DNA of 45,508 nt. Origin: Thioalkalivibrio sp. (GTDB lineage: Bacteria > Pseudomonadota > Gammaproteobacteria > Ectothiorhodospirales > Ectothiorhodospiraceae). Below the pieces are notes generated by a model. It did not search any database. It was not told where the DNA came from and saw only the letters and a list, made by a program, of their open reading frames with translations. Position numbers and translations under genes: made by a program. Every line of letters begins with the position of its first letter. The stretch's first letter is position 1. Where the stretch lies: contig SKJG01000157.1 in the NCBI GenBank assembly GCA_007116035.1, positions 1 to 45,508 on the forward strand. The letters are read 5' to 3'. Positions 25,168-36,037 of this stretch are shown here, piece by piece.

Positions 25168-25734
25168 ATGTCCATCAAGTCGGACCGGTGGATCCGGCAT
25201 ATGGCCGAGTCCACCGGCATGATCGAGCCCTTCGAGCCGGGGCAGGTGCGCTTCCGCGAGGATCTGCGCATCGTGTCCTACGGAACCTCGAGTTACGGCT
25301 ACGATGTCCGCTGCGCGGACGAATTCAAGATCTTCACGAACATCAACAGCTCGATCGTCGATCCCAAGGCCTTCGACGAACGCAGCTTCGTCGACGTGAA
25401 GGCCGATGTCTGCATCATCCCGCCGAACTCCTTCGCGCTGGCGCGCACGGTCGAGTACTTCCGGATTCCACGCAACGTGCTGACGATCTGCCTCGGCAAA
25501 AGCACGTATGCCCGCTGCGGCATCATCGTCAACGTGACGCCGCTGGAGCCCGAATGGGAGGGGCACGTGACCCTGGAGTTCTCGAACACCACGCCGCTGC
25601 CGGCCAAGATCTACGCCAACGAGGGCATCGCCCAGATGCTGTTCCTGGAATCCGACGAGGTCTGCGAAACCTCCTACCGGGATCGTGGCGGAAAGTACCA
25701 GGGCCAGCGGGGCGTCACCCTGCCCAAGACCTGA
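25168..25734 (+). CDS. dcd: dCTP deaminase
   Basis: 188-residue enzyme that deaminates dCTP to dUTP for dTMP synthesis. Motifs seen: [20 protein letters not shown], the active-site region [20 protein letters not shown] with the catalytic Glu in the following [12 protein letters not shown], and [10 protein letters not shown]. Length matches proteobacterial Dcd (188-193). Its ATG follows the apbC stop by three bases, so the two are one operon, as in related genomes. Confidence 0.97.
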   Translation: MSIKSDRWIRHMAESTGMIEPFEPGQVRFREDLRIVSYGTSSYGYDVRCADEFKIFTNINSSIVDPKAFDERSFVDVKADVCIIPPNSFALARTVEYFRIPRNVLTICLGKSTYARCGIIVNVTPLEPEWEGHVTLEFSNTTPLPAKIYANEGIAQMLFLESDEVCETSYRDRGGKYQGQRGVTLPKT

Positions 25735-25803
25735 GGGGGGCGGCCGCGCACCAATCTGGGCGGTGCTCCGGAGAACCCCGGGAGAACCTAGCCCCACTAT
25801 TAA

Positions 25804-25914
25804 GGTGAAAGTGCAGCCACGGAAAACACGGAAACACACGGAAGAGAATTTGAATGCCCTTCATGTTCCGTGATGTCCGTGTGTTCCGTGGCGCGATTTT
25901 TCATCGTCAGGGGC
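25804..25914 (+). repeat. CACGGA-type intergenic repeat, copy 1
   Basis: Starts GTGAAAGTGCAGCCACGG and ends TTCCGTGGCGCGATTTTTCA. The left part (25816-25844) is a run of CACGGA units and the right part (25866-25892) a run of TCCGTG units, so the whole can fold into a long imperfect hairpin. A second copy with the same ends in the same orientation lies at 40573. It sits downstream of both dcd and fabA in the 292-base gap, which holds nothing else I can name. Confidence 0.75.
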
Positions 25915-26026
25915 GCCACGCGTCCGAGGGCATGAGGGTTAGCGTGAAAGTCACGGCGACGCCCACCAAACCTACGCTCCCGCACTCCCCATAGGCCCTT
26001 CCGCTCGAGCAGTGACCAATCGGGCT

Positions 26027-26539
26027 TCAGAAGTTCTCGGTGGAGGTGAACAGGCCGACACGCAGATCCTTTGCCGTGTAGATCTCGCGACCGTCCACCT
26101 GCACCGATCCGTCGGCAATGCCGAGCACCAGCTTGCGGGCGATGACCCGCTTCATGTCCAGATGGTAGGTCACCTTCTTCGCCGTCGGCAGCACCTGGCC
26201 GGTGAACTTCACCTCGCCCACGCCCAGCGCCCGCCCGCGTCCCGGATTGCCGAGCCAGGCCAGGTGGAAGCCGACGAGCTGCCACATCGCGTCGAGGCCG
26301 AGGCAGCCGGGCATCACCGGGTCGCCCGGGAAATGGCAGGCGAAGAACCAGAGGTCCGGATGGATGTCCAGCTCGGCGAGCATCTCGCCCTTGCCGTACT
26401 TGCCACCGTCGCTGTTGATCTTCAGCACCCGGTCCATCATCAGCATGTTCGGCACGGGCAGGCGGGCGTTGCCCGGACCGAACATCCTACCGTAGCCGCA
26501 ATCCAGCAGCTCGTCGCGGTCGTAATGGTCTTTCTGCAT
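26027..26539 (-). CDS. fabA: 3-hydroxydecanoyl-ACP dehydratase/isomerase
   Basis: 170-residue hot-dog-fold enzyme that dehydrates 3-hydroxydecanoyl-ACP and isomerises the product, the branch point for anaerobic unsaturated fatty acid synthesis. Start [20 protein letters not shown] is typical. The active-site His is in [20 protein letters not shown], with the catalytic Asp in [10 protein letters not shown]. FabB, usually adjacent, is not in the window. The gene is transcribed away from the membrane protein at 26696. A hairpin overlaps its ribosome site. Confidence 0.97.
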   Translation of the reverse strand: MQKDHYDRDELLDCGYGRMFGPGNARLPVPNMLMMDRVLKINSDGGKYGKGEMLAELDIHPDLWFFACHFPGDPVMPGCLGLDAMWQLVGFHLAWLGNPGRGRALGVGEVKFTGQVLPTAKKVTYHLDMKRVIARKLVLGIADGSVQVDGREIYTAKDLRVGLFTSTENF

Positions 26540-26547
26540 GATGGAGT

Positions 26548-26563
26548 CCTGGTGCAAACCAGG
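26548..26563 (-). promoter_or_regulatory. hairpin at the fabA ribosome-binding site
   Basis: CCTGGT and ACCAGG separated by four bases form a six-pair hairpin eight bases upstream of the fabA ATG. The AGGA that would serve as ribosome site is part of the right arm. It may act as an operator or reduce translation. No FabR or FadR consensus is evident. Confidence 0.35.
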
Positions 26564-26695
26564 TATTGGACCCAAACCGGTGGCCAAAAGCAATCCTGAT
26601 CCTGTCGGCGGCCGGTTCGGGCAATCAGCGCTGCCGCTGGACTTGGGTGATCGATCGGCCATACTTCGTGGTTTGCCCATGCGCGGGAGGGGAAG

Positions 26696-28057
26696 GTGAC
26701 CGTAACGATCCTGATCTGGGTGGCCGCGATCCTGGCGCTCATCCTCGTCCTGGACCTCGCTCGGCAGCCGGTACGCCGGTTCCTCGTCGCCACGGCCAGC
26801 CTGATCGCGCGGATCACCTGTGGCCTGCGCGCACAACTGGTGCGTCTGCGCGACGCCGTTGGGCGCTGGCAGAGCCTGCACCTGGCGCGGCTCGAGGCTG
26901 CGCGCCTGGCCGATGCGGTGGATGCGCTGGAGCGGAACTACGGTGATCTGATCGGGCACGACCTGGCGCTGTTGCCGGATCTGCGCCAGCATACCCACGC
27001 CGTTCTCCGCGACCTGCAGTCGGCCTATGCCCGCGAGGAGACGGGTCTCACGGGTGAGCCGCCCTGGGTACGCCGTCTTGAGACGCTCGCGCGGACCTCC
27101 CCCGGCGACCAGCCGCAGAGCCAGCGCCTGGCCCGCGACATGCAGGAGACCGTGCTGCGCATCGCCCGGATGGCCCTCGAGGAGCACCGCCAGAATGCCC
27201 GGGCGTTGTTGACCACCCGGCGCAGGCTGCAGCAGCCGTTGCAGGATCTGGTGTCGCGTCTGGCGTCGCTGCAGGAGCGGTTGGCGAGCCTGGAGGGCCA
27301 GGCGCAGGGGCTGGACGCAAAGCTGAAGCGGTTCGAACAGAACCGCACCAACCGTTCCCTGCGCATGCCGGTCTACGCCCGTGCGGGCGGGCAGTGGTTG
27401 CTCAGCGCCGCCGGCCTGGCGCTGGCGGCGCTTGCCGTCTACGTCTACCAGCAGGTCTTCCGCGAGCCCTTCGAACTCCTGTTTCCGGCCCTGACCGACA
27501 CCACACCTGATGTCTCGATGCTCGCGATCTGGACGCTGCTGGGCGTTTCGGCCCTGACCGGCTGGATCCTGGTCGAAACGCGCGCGGCTGCCGGGGCGGG
27601 CTTGACGCCACTGGCGCGCCTTGCCCCGTTCTCGCGCGCGCTGCTCACGGCCATCGCCGGAGCGATCCTGCTCGCCGTGGTGATCGTCTCCATGATCAAC
27701 GGCTATCTTCGGGAATGGTTTCTCTACCGGGCCGAACTGGTCGATGTGCTGATGGCTGGCGGTGTGCAGCCGCCGGGACCCGATGTGGATTGGGTCGCGC
27801 AGATTCTCGGGGGGCTTCTCGGGTTGGTTTTGCCGCTGGTGGTCGCCCTTGCACCGCTCTGGCTGCTCGGGCTGCTGGCGGCCACGCGCGTGCTCTCCGG
27901 CGGCGCACTCTGGGTCCTGCTGGCATTGCTCGCGGGGCTGCTGCAGTGGCTGGCGGGAATTTCCATCCAGCTGCGCCGCTGGCTCCCGGCGGGCTTCGAT
28001 CTCGTGATCTTCCTTCCCGAGGCCTTCAGACGCTGGCGTCGGCGCGACCCTGCCTGA
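26696..28057 (+). CDS. membrane protein with coiled-coil region, unknown function
   Basis: 453-residue protein starting from GTG at 26696, fixed by the strong GGGAGGGG ribosome site just ahead. One N-terminal membrane helix ([15 protein letters not shown]) is followed by about 190 residues of helical, coiled-coil-prone sequence ([20 protein letters not shown]), then about five membrane helices from residue 225 onward. The C-terminus is basic ([12 protein letters not shown]). No enzyme motif is seen. The layout recalls membrane-anchored scaffold or mechanosensitive-type proteins, but no family can be named. Confidence 0.75.
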   Translation: MTVTILIWVAAILALILVLDLARQPVRRFLVATASLIARITCGLRAQLVRLRDAVGRWQSLHLARLEAARLADAVDALERNYGDLIGHDLALLPDLRQHTHAVLRDLQSAYAREETGLTGEPPWVRRLETLARTSPGDQPQSQRLARDMQETVLRIARMALEEHRQNARALLTTRRRLQQPLQDLVSRLASLQERLASLEGQAQGLDAKLKRFEQNRTNRSLRMPVYARAGGQWLLSAAGLALAALAVYVYQQVFREPFELLFPALTDTTPDVSMLAIWTLLGVSALTGWILVETRAAAGAGLTPLARLAPFSRALLTAIAGAILLAVVIVSMINGYLREWFLYRAELVDVLMAGGVQPPGPDVDWVAQILGGLLGLVLPLVVALAPLWLLGLLAATRVLSGGALWVLLALLAGLLQWLAGISIQLRRWLPAGFDLVIFLPEAFRRWRRRDPA

Positions 28058-28162
28058 CGCGTCAGCCGGAGCGAGAAGTTCTTCGGGAGCACCCTTCGGC
28101 CGCGAGGACTGGTAAACTGCGACGCCGATTGACCGTTTGGCGAGAGCTGGGAGAAGGGCAGA

Positions 28163-28840
28163 ATGGGTTTTAGATTGGTCGGCATCGCATTTGTCTTGGG
28201 TCTGCTCCTCGTCTTTACGACGCAGGCAGCGGCGCAAAACATCACGCGCTATATCAGCGAGGAACTCGAGGTGGGCGTGCGCACCGGGAAGACCCTGCAG
28301 AACCGAATCATCCGGAGCGCGCGCAGCGGCGAGCAGGTCACCGTGCTGCAGCAGGATCCCGATGGTCACTCGCAGATCCGGTTCGCCAATGGCACCGAGG
28401 GCTGGATTCTCACCCGTTACCTGCAGAATCAGCCGCATTCCCGTGAACGGCTCGCCGCGGTGCAGGCGGAACTGGACGAGATCCGCTCCGGATCCGACGA
28501 CCAGGCCGGTCGTATCGCCCAGTTGCTGGATACGCGCCGGGGCCTGGAGGCCGAGCGCGAGACCCTGCAGCGTCAACTCGCCGACCTCGAAAGTGAACTC
28601 GAGGAACTGCGGGACGTCGCCGCCCGCCCACAGGAAATCCGGGCGCAGAACGCGCAGCTGCGCAGTTCCCTGGTCGAGGCACAGAGTTCCGCCGAGGACT
28701 ACCGCCGCCAGGTCGAGGTGATGCGGGCGGACAGCCAGCGCAAGTGGTTCATGACCGGCGCGCTGGTGACGGTGGGTTCGCTGATTTTCGGAATCCTGCT
28801 GACGCGGCTTCCGCGCCGGCGTCGCAGCAGCGAGTGGTAA
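28163..28840 (+). CDS. SH3 domain protein, TIGR04211-like
   Basis: 225-residue envelope protein. Signal peptide ([15 protein letters not shown], ends about residue 25), bacterial SH3 domain with [20 protein letters not shown] and [15 protein letters not shown], then a coiled-coil (about 98-195) and a C-terminal membrane helix ([15 protein letters not shown]) before a basic tail. This order is that of E. coli YgiM and the TIGR04211 group. The SH3 domain probably faces the periplasm. Function unknown. The gene follows the membrane protein at 26696 after 105 bases. Confidence 0.88.
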   Translation: MGFRLVGIAFVLGLLLVFTTQAAAQNITRYISEELEVGVRTGKTLQNRIIRSARSGEQVTVLQQDPDGHSQIRFANGTEGWILTRYLQNQPHSRERLAAVQAELDEIRSGSDDQAGRIAQLLDTRRGLEAERETLQRQLADLESELEELRDVAARPQEIRAQNAQLRSSLVEAQSSAEDYRRQVEVMRADSQRKWFMTGALVTVGSLIFGILLTRLPRRRRSSEW

Positions 28841-29000
28841 CCCGAACAGGAAGCCGGTGGTGGCTTGCACCGGAGGCACCGGGCCGGTAGCCTTCGCGCG
28901 GTTCCGTGTTGCCGTGCTGCGGCACTGCGCCTAGCCTTGGATGCCAATCCGTGCGCGCACCCGGGTGTGCCCGCTTTTCTGACCAAGGAGTCCTGACCGA

Positions 29001-31301
29001 ATGCTGTACGCGATTCTGTCGACATTCGTGCTGGCGGCGCTCGCGCCTTGGGTGCACCGGCTGACAGGGCGCTACAGCGGCTGGGTGCTGGCGTTGCTTC
29101 CCGCCGCGCTCTTCCTCTACTTCGCCAGCTTCCTCCCGGCCATCAATGCCGGCGACGTGGTGATACTGGTCACGCCCTGGATGCCCGGGCTGGACATCCA
29201 ACTCTCCTTTCTGGTCGATGGGCTGTCCCTGCTGTTCGCATTGCTGATCTCGGGAATCGGCTTCTTCATCGTCAGTTACGCCGGACGTTACCTCGAAAAG
29301 AGCCGTGACCTCGGGCGCTTCTACGTGCTCATCCTGTCGTTCATGGGTTCGATGCTGGGCCTGGTGCTGGCCGACAACCTGGTCGCGATGTTCGTGTTCT
29401 GGGAACTGACCAGCGTGACCTCCTATCTCCTGATCGGTTACAACCACGAGGACCTGAAGGCGCGCAAGGCGGCGCTGCAGGGGCTCATCGTGACCGTTGG
29501 CGGCGGGCTGGCTCTGCTCGCGGGGATCGTGATGCTGGCCATCGCCGGCGGCAGCTACGAACTCTCGGAGATCCTGAATTCCGGCGATGCCGTGCGCGAG
29601 CATGCGCTGTACCTGCCGCTGCTGATCCTGATCCTTCTCGGTGCCTTCACCAAGTCTGCCCAGGTGCCGTTCCACTTCTGGCTCCCGAACGCCATGGCGG
29701 CGCCGACGCCGGTCTCGGCCTACCTGCATTCCGCGACCATGGTGAAGGCCGGCGTGTACCTGTTGGCGCGGCTGAACCCGTCGCTGGGCGGTACCGAGGT
29801 CTGGTTCACGGTGCTCGCGCTGTTCGGCGCAGTCACGATGTTCGTCGGTGTGTTCCTGTCGTTCCGCAGCACCGGCATCAAGAGCGTGCTCGCGTATTCG
29901 ACCGTGATGGCGCTGGGCATGCTGACCATGCTGATCGGCATTGGCACCGAGACGGCGCTGCTCGCGGCGATGGCCTTCCTGCTCGCCCACTCGCTGTACA
30001 AGGGCGCGCTGTTCCTGGTGGCCGGGATTCTCGATCACGAGGCGGGTGCGAAGGACTTCCTGCAGACAGGGGGGCTGCGGGCTGCGCTCCCGGTGACCTC
30101 GGCGTTCGCAATTCTTGCGGCATTGTCGATGGCCGGCGTGCTGCCGCTGTTCGGCTTCGTGGCCAAGGAACTGATGCTGGAGTCGGTGCTGGGAGCGCCG
30201 GGGCTGGTGCCGCTGCTGGCGGTGCTCGCGATCGCCTCGGCGATCCTCGGGGTTGGCGTGGCGGCGATCGTCGGCATCCGGCCCTGGTTCGGCCCGCGCG
30301 TCGAGACAGCGAAGACGCCGCATGAGGCGCCACTGGCACTGGTCGCCGGTCCCGTGGTGCTGGCCAGCCTGGGCCTGGTGTTCGGACTCGGGCCGGGTCT
30401 GGCGGAGGGCGGCATACTGGCCGCCGCGGCGCAGGCGGTGAACGGCGGCGTGCCGGTCGACGCCTACCTGTCGCTGTGGCACGGACTGAACTGGCCGCTT
30501 GCGATCAGTGTGCTCGCGCTGGTGGCCGGGGTGTTCCTGTACACCCGCTGGGAGCGCACGCGGGAGCTGCTCGCCTGGGTCGACACGGCGTCCCGGTACG
30601 GGCCCGAGCGCGGCTACGACAAGATGATGGACGGGATCATCGGCGTCTCCGACTGGCAGACGCGGATGCTGCAGAGCGGTTACCTGCGCTTCTACATCAT
30701 GTTCATCATCGTGGCCACTGTCGTGATGGTCGGTGTCACCGCGCAGATCTTTGGCGTGTCGGTCGGCCCGCTGGCGATTGCGGACCTACGCCTGTACGAG
30801 ATGGCGATCGTCGCGATCATGGGATTGTCCGCACTGTTCGCGGTGCTCACCCGCTCGCGCCTGGGGGCGGTCGCGGCCCTCGGTTCGTTCGGCTTTACCG
30901 TGGCCCTGATCTTCGTTCTGTTCAGCGCGCTGGATGTGGGCATCACCCAAATCCTGGTCGAGACCCTGACGGTGATCCTGCTGGTGCTGGTGCTGTTCCG
31001 ACTGCCCGGGTTCCTCGGCCTGTCGCCCTGGTGGGTCAAGCTGCGCGATGCCACAATCGCGCTCGCCGCCGGCGGCATGGTGACGCTGCTCATCCTCAGC
31101 ACGCACAGTGCGCGCGAGTTCGATTCCATCGCACAGGAGTTGATCGAGTGGTCTGTTCCCGAGGGCTATGGCCGCAACGTGGTGAACGTGATCCTGGTCG
31201 ATTTCCGGACGCTCGACACGCTGGGTGAGATTTTCGTGCTCGCGCTGGCGGCCGTGGGGGTCTACGCGATGATCCGCTTCCGCGCGGAGGACCGTCGATG
31301 A
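29001..31301 (+). CDS. mnhA: Na+/H+ antiporter subunit A (Mrp/Mnh)
   Basis: 766-residue polytopic membrane protein, the large subunit of the Mrp/Mnh antiporter, related to NuoL. The core has [38 protein letters not shown] and [20 protein letters not shown] followed by [13 protein letters not shown], with the Lys and Glu used for proton transfer. The C-terminal part holds the DUF4040/MbhD-like block ([20 protein letters not shown]) and an MbhE-like end. An AAGGAG site precedes the ATG. First gene of a tight mnhABCDEFG operon. Role: sodium and proton exchange for salt and alkaline pH tolerance. Confidence 0.95.
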   Translation: MLYAILSTFVLAALAPWVHRLTGRYSGWVLALLPAALFLYFASFLPAINAGDVVILVTPWMPGLDIQLSFLVDGLSLLFALLISGIGFFIVSYAGRYLEKSRDLGRFYVLILSFMGSMLGLVLADNLVAMFVFWELTSVTSYLLIGYNHEDLKARKAALQGLIVTVGGGLALLAGIVMLAIAGGSYELSEILNSGDAVREHALYLPLLILILLGAFTKSAQVPFHFWLPNAMAAPTPVSAYLHSATMVKAGVYLLARLNPSLGGTEVWFTVLALFGAVTMFVGVFLSFRSTGIKSVLAYSTVMALGMLTMLIGIGTETALLAAMAFLLAHSLYKGALFLVAGILDHEAGAKDFLQTGGLRAALPVTSAFAILAALSMAGVLPLFGFVAKELMLESVLGAPGLVPLLAVLAIASAILGVGVAAIVGIRPWFGPRVETAKTPHEAPLALVAGPVVLASLGLVFGLGPGLAEGGILAAAAQAVNGGVPVDAYLSLWHGLNWPLAISVLALVAGVFLYTRWERTRELLAWVDTASRYGPERGYDKMMDGIIGVSDWQTRMLQSGYLRFYIMFIIVATVVMVGVTAQIFGVSVGPLAIADLRLYEMAIVAIMGLSALFAVLTRSRLGAVAALGSFGFTVALIFVLFSALDVGITQILVETLTVILLVLVLFRLPGFLGLSPWWVKLRDATIALAAGGMVTLLILSTHSAREFDSIAQELIEWSVPEGYGRNVVNVILVDFRTLDTLGEIFVLALAAVGVYAMIRFRAEDRR

Positions 31302-31723
31302 ACATGCACTCGCTGATCCTGCGTACCGCAGGAAACTTCCTGCTGCCGCTGCTGCTGCTTTTTTCGGTGTTTCTGCTGCTGCGCGGTCACGACGAGCCCG
31401 GTGGCGGGTTCATCGCCGGGCTGGTCGCGGCCGGTGCGATCGTGCTGTACGTGTTCTCGATGGATATCGCCTCCGCGCGCAGCTTGCTGCGCGTCGACCC
31501 GCGCGACCTCCTCGGCGCGGGGATGGTCATCGCGGTACTGAGTGGCGCGCCGGCGGCCTTCCTGGGCCAGCCGTACTTCACCGCGCAGTGGTGGGAGTTC
31601 GGGCTGCCCGGGGGTGGGGAGCTGAAGCTGAGCACGGTGCTCATCTTCGATATCGGGGTGTACCTGGTGGTCGTTGGCGCGGTGCTGACGATCATTCTCA
31701 ACCTGGCCGAGGCGGAGGACTGA
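31298..31723 (+). CDS. mnhB: Na+/H+ antiporter subunit B
   Basis: 141-residue subunit with about four membrane helices. The block [20 protein letters not shown] is diagnostic for MnhB/MrpB. The ATG overlaps the mnhA stop by four bases (ATGA). Separate from subunit A, unlike the fused PhaAB form of rhizobia. Confidence 0.95.
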   Translation: MNMHSLILRTAGNFLLPLLLLFSVFLLLRGHDEPGGGFIAGLVAAGAIVLYVFSMDIASARSLLRVDPRDLLGAGMVIAVLSGAPAAFLGQPYFTAQWWEFGLPGGGELKLSTVLIFDIGVYLVVVGAVLTIILNLAEAED

Positions 31724-31725
31724 CC

Positions 31726-32073
31726 ATGGAAGTCGTGATGGCCCTCGTGATCGGCTTCCTGTACGCGGCGGCGCTGTACATGATGCTGCGCCGTTCCATC
31801 GTGAAACTCGTGATCGGTCTGGTGCTGCTCTCGAATGCGGCCAACCTGCTGATCTTCACTGCCGCCGGGCTGGTGCGCGGCGCGCCCCCGCTGATCTACC
31901 CGGGCGATCTCGTTCCGCCCGGCGTCAGCGCCGACCCGCTCGCGCAGGCGCTGATCCTGACCGCGATCGTGATCGGATTTGGCGTGCTCGCCTTCGCGGT
32001 GGTACTGATTCACCGCGCCTACGAGGTGGTGGGCGCCGATGACATGGATCAGATGAAGGATACCGATACATGA
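31726..32073 (+). CDS. mnhC: Na+/H+ antiporter subunit C
   Basis: 115-residue NuoK-like membrane subunit with three helices. Seen are [20 protein letters not shown] and [18 protein letters not shown], the conserved second-half block. The ATG lies two bases after the mnhB stop, and its stop overlaps the mnhD start by four bases. Confidence 0.95.
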   Translation: MEVVMALVIGFLYAAALYMMLRRSIVKLVIGLVLLSNAANLLIFTAAGLVRGAPPLIYPGDLVPPGVSADPLAQALILTAIVIGFGVLAFAVVLIHRAYEVVGADDMDQMKDTDT

Positions 32074-33605
32074 GCGCGTACATGAACGCGCTGGTCGCGC
32101 TTCCCGTCATCCTCCCGCTCCTGGCCGGGGCGCTGTCCCTGGCGTTCTGGCGCTCGACCGCGGCGCAGAAACTGCTCGGTGTGTTCGGCACGCTGGCATT
32201 GCTGGTGGTGTCGGTGCACCTGCTGTTCGAGACCTGGGAGCATGACCATCTGGTGATGCACATGGGGAGCTGGCACGCGCCGTTCGGCATCGTGCTGGTG
32301 TCCGACATGCTCTCCGCGATCATGGTGGTCCTGACCGGGATCATCGGCCTGGCGACGGCCGTGTACTCGCTGTCCGACATCGGCACCCGCCATGAGCGCT
32401 TCGGGTACTACCCCCTGTTCCACCTGTTGCTCGCGGGCGTGAACGGCGCCTTCCTGACCGGCGACATCTTCAACCTCTACGTGTGGTTCGAGGTGATGCT
32501 GGTCGCGTCCTTCGCGCTGCTGATCCTGGGCGGCGAACGGGCGCAGATGGAGGGCGCGATCAAGTACGTGACGCTGAACCTCGTCTCGTCGATGCTGTTT
32601 CTGACCGCGATCGGTCTGCTCTACGGTCTGACCGGCACGCTGAACATGGCGGACATCGCGGTGAGGCTGGCCGAGGTGGAAGACACCGGCCTGGTGACCG
32701 TGATCGCGATGCTGTTCATGGTGTCCTTCGGGATCAAGGCGGCGGCGTTCCCGTTCTTCTTCTGGCTGCCGGCGTCGTATCACACGCCGAAGGTCGCGGT
32801 CTCGGCGCTGTTCGCGGGCATGCTGACCAAGGTCGGTGTGTACGCGCTGTACCGGGTGTTTACCCTGATCTTCAATCAGGACGTCGACTACACACACGAG
32901 ATCTTGCTCTGGGTCGCGATGCTGACCATGCTGACCGGCGTGCTCGGCGCCGCGGCCCAGTTCGAGTTCCGGCGCATCCTGTCCTTCCACATCATCAGCC
33001 AGATCGGCTACATGATTCTCGGACTCGCGTTGTTCACACCGCTGGCGATCGTGGGCGGGGTCTTCTACATCATGCATCACATCATCGTGAAGGCGAACCT
33101 TTTCCTGATCAGTGGCTTGACGTATCAATTGAAGGGATCGCACGAGCTCAAGGAGCTGGGCGGGCTGTACCGATCGCACCCGATGCTCGCGGTGTTGTTC
33201 ATGGTTCCCGCGCTGTCGCTGGCCGGCCTGCCGCCATTGTCCGGGTTCTTCGCGAAGTTCATTATCATCCGTGCCGGCATCGAGGTTGAGGCCTGGCTGG
33301 CGGTCGCGGTGGCGCTGGTGGTCGGTCTGCTGACACTGTATTCGATGGTGAAGATCTGGAACGAGGTGTTCTGGAAAGCGCAGCCCGCGGGCTTCGGGCA
33401 GACCGCCACGCCCGCCCGGTCCCTGTTCTGGATGTGGCCGCCGATCGTCGGCCTCGCCCTGATGACGGTGATGATCGGACTCTACGGCCAACCGATCTTC
33501 GAGATGGCCGAGTTGTCCGCCGAGCAGCTGCTGGACACCTCGCGGTACATCGAGGCGGTGCTCGGCGCCGACTACGTCGAGTCCCTGCAGGAGATGCGGC
33601 GATGA
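32070..33605 (+). CDS. mnhD: Na+/H+ antiporter subunit D
   Basis: 511-residue NuoN/M-like membrane subunit with about 14 helices. [20 protein letters not shown] carries the conserved Glu, and [20 protein letters not shown] followed by [13 protein letters not shown] carries the conserved Lys of antiporter-like subunits. Overlaps mnhC and mnhE by four bases each. Confidence 0.95.
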   Translation: MSAYMNALVALPVILPLLAGALSLAFWRSTAAQKLLGVFGTLALLVVSVHLLFETWEHDHLVMHMGSWHAPFGIVLVSDMLSAIMVVLTGIIGLATAVYSLSDIGTRHERFGYYPLFHLLLAGVNGAFLTGDIFNLYVWFEVMLVASFALLILGGERAQMEGAIKYVTLNLVSSMLFLTAIGLLYGLTGTLNMADIAVRLAEVEDTGLVTVIAMLFMVSFGIKAAAFPFFFWLPASYHTPKVAVSALFAGMLTKVGVYALYRVFTLIFNQDVDYTHEILLWVAMLTMLTGVLGAAAQFEFRRILSFHIISQIGYMILGLALFTPLAIVGGVFYIMHHIIVKANLFLISGLTYQLKGSHELKELGGLYRSHPMLAVLFMVPALSLAGLPPLSGFFAKFIIIRAGIEVEAWLAVAVALVVGLLTLYSMVKIWNEVFWKAQPAGFGQTATPARSLFWMWPPIVGLALMTVMIGLYGQPIFEMAELSAEQLLDTSRYIEAVLGADYVESLQEMRR

Positions 33606-34075
33606 TCGCGCTGATCTGGAACATCGCGCTGGCGCTGATCTGGATGGCGCTTACCGGTTCCTTCACCGGTGCCAACCTGGTGCTCGGTTTCGTGCTGGGC
33701 TACGTCGTGCTCGCGCTGACGCTCGGGCGCAAGCCGGCATTCCGGAAGTACCTGGTGAAGGTGCCGCAGTTCTTTGCGTTCCTCGGGTATTTCTTCTGGG
33801 AACTGCTGCTCTCGAACCTGAAGGTCGCGTACGATGTTCTGACACCCAAGCACCACATGTGTCCCGGCGTGATCGCGATGCCCTTGGACGCGAAGACCGA
33901 TGGCGAGATCACCATCGTGGCCAACCTGATTTCGCTGACGCCGGGGACGCTGAGTCTGGACGTGTCGAGCGACAAGAAAGTGCTCTATATCCACGTGATG
34001 TATCTGGACGACCGCGACGCGGTGATCCGGAGCATCAAGGTCCTGGAGGTCCGTGCGCTCCAGGTGTTGCGCTGA
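33602..34075 (+). CDS. mnhE: Na+/H+ antiporter subunit E
   Basis: 157-residue subunit with two or three N-terminal membrane helices and a cytoplasmic domain. [20 protein letters not shown] followed by [10 protein letters not shown] is the family signature. The ATG overlaps the mnhD stop by four bases. Confidence 0.95.
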   Translation: MIALIWNIALALIWMALTGSFTGANLVLGFVLGYVVLALTLGRKPAFRKYLVKVPQFFAFLGYFFWELLLSNLKVAYDVLTPKHHMCPGVIAMPLDAKTDGEITIVANLISLTPGTLSLDVSSDKKVLYIHVMYLDDRDAVIRSIKVLEVRALQVLR

Positions 34076-34084
34076 GGGACCGGT

Positions 34085-34360
34085 ATGTTCGATTACGCGA
34101 TCTTCGTCGCCTACTTGCTGCTCAGTCTGGCCCTGGTGCTGAGTTTCGTGCGCCTCGTCCTGGGACCATCGCTTCCCGATCGCGTGGTGGCGCTGGAGCT
34201 TCTCGCATCGCTGACCGTGGGCTTCATCGGCGTTGCGGTGGTGGCCACCGGCCGATCGGCTTTTCTGGACGTGGCGATGGTGCTGGCGCTGACCGCGTTT
34301 CTCGCGGCGATCGCCTTCGCACGCTATCTCGAGAAGGGAGGACACCGCATTGATGATTGA
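34085..34360 (+). CDS. mnhF: Na+/H+ antiporter subunit F
   Basis: 91-residue three-helix subunit. The signature is VRLVLGPSLPDRVVALELLA. It follows mnhE by nine bases and overlaps the start of mnhG. Confidence 0.93.
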   Translation: MFDYAIFVAYLLLSLALVLSFVRLVLGPSLPDRVVALELLASLTVGFIGVAVVATGRSAFLDVAMVLALTAFLAAIAFARYLEKGGHRIDD

Positions 34361-34778
34361 GTTGCTGACCGCCGTGTTTCTGGTGGCCGGGGCCGGCTTC
34401 ATGCTGATCGCCGCACTCGGATTGCTGCGCATGCCGGATCTGCTCACCCGCATGCATGCGACGACCAAGGCGGGTGTACTCGGTGCCGGCCTGATCATGG
34501 TGGGCGCCGCGATCTTCATCGGGCAGCTGACGGTGGTGGTCAAGGCCGTGGCCGTCATCGCGTTCCTCATTCTCACCGCTCCGGTGGCTGCGCACGCGAT
34601 CGGCAGGGCGGGGTACTTCATGGGCGTGCCGCTGTGGTCGCAGACGCATACCGATGAACTCGAGGGGCGCTACGATCCGGAGACGCACATCCTCGCCTCG
34701 GGACCGGAGAAGCCTTCCGGGAACGACATCCAGGCCCCACGCGAGAACTCAGACAGCGACTCCAGTCGGTCGGGTTAG
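34353..34778 (+). CDS. mnhG: Na+/H+ antiporter subunit G
   Basis: 141-residue subunit with three membrane helices and a hydrophilic tail of about 40 residues (GPEKPSGNDIQAPRENSDSD). Diagnostic block: LIAALGLLRMPDLLTRMHAT. The ATG at 34353 lies inside the end of mnhF (eight bases shared), preceded by an in-frame TTG at 34350. Last gene of the operon. Confidence 0.94.
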   Translation: MIELLTAVFLVAGAGFMLIAALGLLRMPDLLTRMHATTKAGVLGAGLIMVGAAIFIGQLTVVVKAVAVIAFLILTAPVAAHAIGRAGYFMGVPLWSQTHTDELEGRYDPETHILASGPEKPSGNDIQAPRENSDSDSSRSG

Positions 34779-34917
34779 CACAGCGTCACCCGGCGGATCC
34801 CGCCCCCTCCCGTTTCCCAACAGGCCCGTTTGGCCTGAATGGCCGAACCCGCCAGCCCCGCTCGATTGGTTTGTCCGCAGGGGCGGCGATACACTCGTCC
34901 CCGGTGATGCTGGTCGT

Positions 34918-34938
34918 GGCTGCCGTCGAACGGCAGCC
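34918..34938 (+). promoter_or_regulatory. perfect hairpin in the lpxD leader
   Basis: GGCTGCCGT and ACGGCAGCC pair over nine bases around a three-base loop, 73 bases before the lpxD start. A second, weaker CCGGC/GCCGG pair follows directly. No T-run follows, so it is not a clear terminator of mnhG. It could be a leader structure. The rest of the 233-base gap shows nothing. Confidence 0.4.
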
Positions 34939-35011
34939 GTGCGCCCGGCCGTCAAGCCGGACGATGGTTGCAGCTTCATGATCAACAACAAACGGCACGC
35001 GGGGGGGCAAC

Positions 35012-36037
35012 ATGGAATTCAGCCTGGGTGATTTGGCCGACAGACTGGGCGTCGAACTGAGTGGTGATCCCCGGCGTCCGATTCACGGGATCAGTGCCCT
35101 GGTCTCGAGCAAGCCCGGTACGATCAGCTTTCTGGCGCATTCCCGGAATCGTCACCATCTACGCGGGACCCGTGCCGCCGCGGTCATCCTGACGCAGGAG
35201 GAACGCCAGCACTGTCCGGTCGATGCGCTCATCAGTGCGACCCCCTATCTCTGTTATGCCCGCCTCACCGCACTGTTTGCCCCACGATTTGCTGCCGCTG
35301 AGCCCATTCATCCGAGCGCCGTGGTCGATGCCGGCGCCAGCCTGGGCCCGGGGGTTCGGATCAGTGCCAATGCGGTGGTCGCCGACGGGGTGATCCTGGG
35401 CGAGGGGGTGGAGATCGGCGCCGGCTCTGTGGTGTTGCAGGGCAGCCGGATCGGTGCCTCCAGCCGTCTCATGCCGAATGTCACCGTCTATCATGACTGT
35501 GTGATTGGGGAACGGACCCTGATCCACAGTGGTGCGGTGATCGGCAGCGACGGCTTCGGGTTCGCCCCGGATGGCAAGGAGTGGGTCAAGATCCACCAAC
35601 TGGGCCGGGTCGTGATCGGCAATGACGTCGAGATCGGGGCCAATACCTGTGTCGACAGGGGTGCCATCGAAGACACGCTGATCGGCGATGGTGCCAAGCT
35701 CGACAACCTGATCCAGGTGGCGCACAACGTCAAGGTGGGCGCCCGTACGGTCATGGCCGGCTGCGTGGGGATCGCCGGGAGCGTGGATATCGGCGAGGAC
35801 TGCGCGCTGGGCGGTGGCGTCGGCGTTGCCGGTCACCTGAATATTCCCCCCGGCACCACGATCATGGGGATGTCTCTGGTGAGCAGTTCGCCGCCTGAGC
35901 CGGGTGTCTATGCCGGAGGTCTGCCGGCAGCGAAGCGCGGAGACTGGCAACGCAATGCATTGCGCTTCCGTCAGCTCGATGCCCTCGCGAAGCGTCTCGC
36001 CAAGCTGGAAAAGGCGCTGGAAGAAGGGCGGACCTGA
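35012..36037 (+). CDS. lpxD: UDP-3-O-acylglucosamine N-acyltransferase LpxD
   Basis: 341-residue hexapeptide-repeat acyltransferase that adds the N-linked 3-hydroxyacyl chain in lipid A synthesis. N-terminal uridine-binding domain (about 1-100, GISALVSSKPGTISFLAHSR), then the left-handed beta-helix of I-G-x-x-x-x repeats (about 105-305) with the catalytic His in LIQVAHNVKVGARTVMAG, then a C-terminal helix (LAKRLAKLEKALEEG). Length matches E. coli LpxD (341). It stands alone instead of in the usual bamA-skp-lpxD-fabZ-lpxA-lpxB row, so a second lpxD may exist elsewhere. Confidence 0.95.
   Translation: MEFSLGDLADRLGVELSGDPRRPIHGISALVSSKPGTISFLAHSRNRHHLRGTRAAAVILTQEERQHCPVDALISATPYLCYARLTALFAPRFAAAEPIHPSAVVDAGASLGPGVRISANAVVADGVILGEGVEIGAGSVVLQGSRIGASSRLMPNVTVYHDCVIGERTLIHSGAVIGSDGFGFAPDGKEWVKIHQLGRVVIGNDVEIGANTCVDRGAIEDTLIGDGAKLDNLIQVAHNVKVGARTVMAGCVGIAGSVDIGEDCALGGGVGVAGHLNIPPGTTIMGMSLVSSSPPEPGVYAGGLPAAKRGDWQRNALRFRQLDALAKRLAKLEKALEEGRT

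Noticed and set aside
26540-28879. Long open frame on the minus strand running into fabA
   Set aside because: It is fabA read backward past its true start. The plus strand here holds a GTG-started membrane protein with a strong ribosome site and the SH3 protein, both with sensible domains.
28749-33491. Long minus-strand open frames opposite the mnh genes
   Set aside because: Extreme His/Gln/Arg bias typical of antisense readings of membrane-protein genes.
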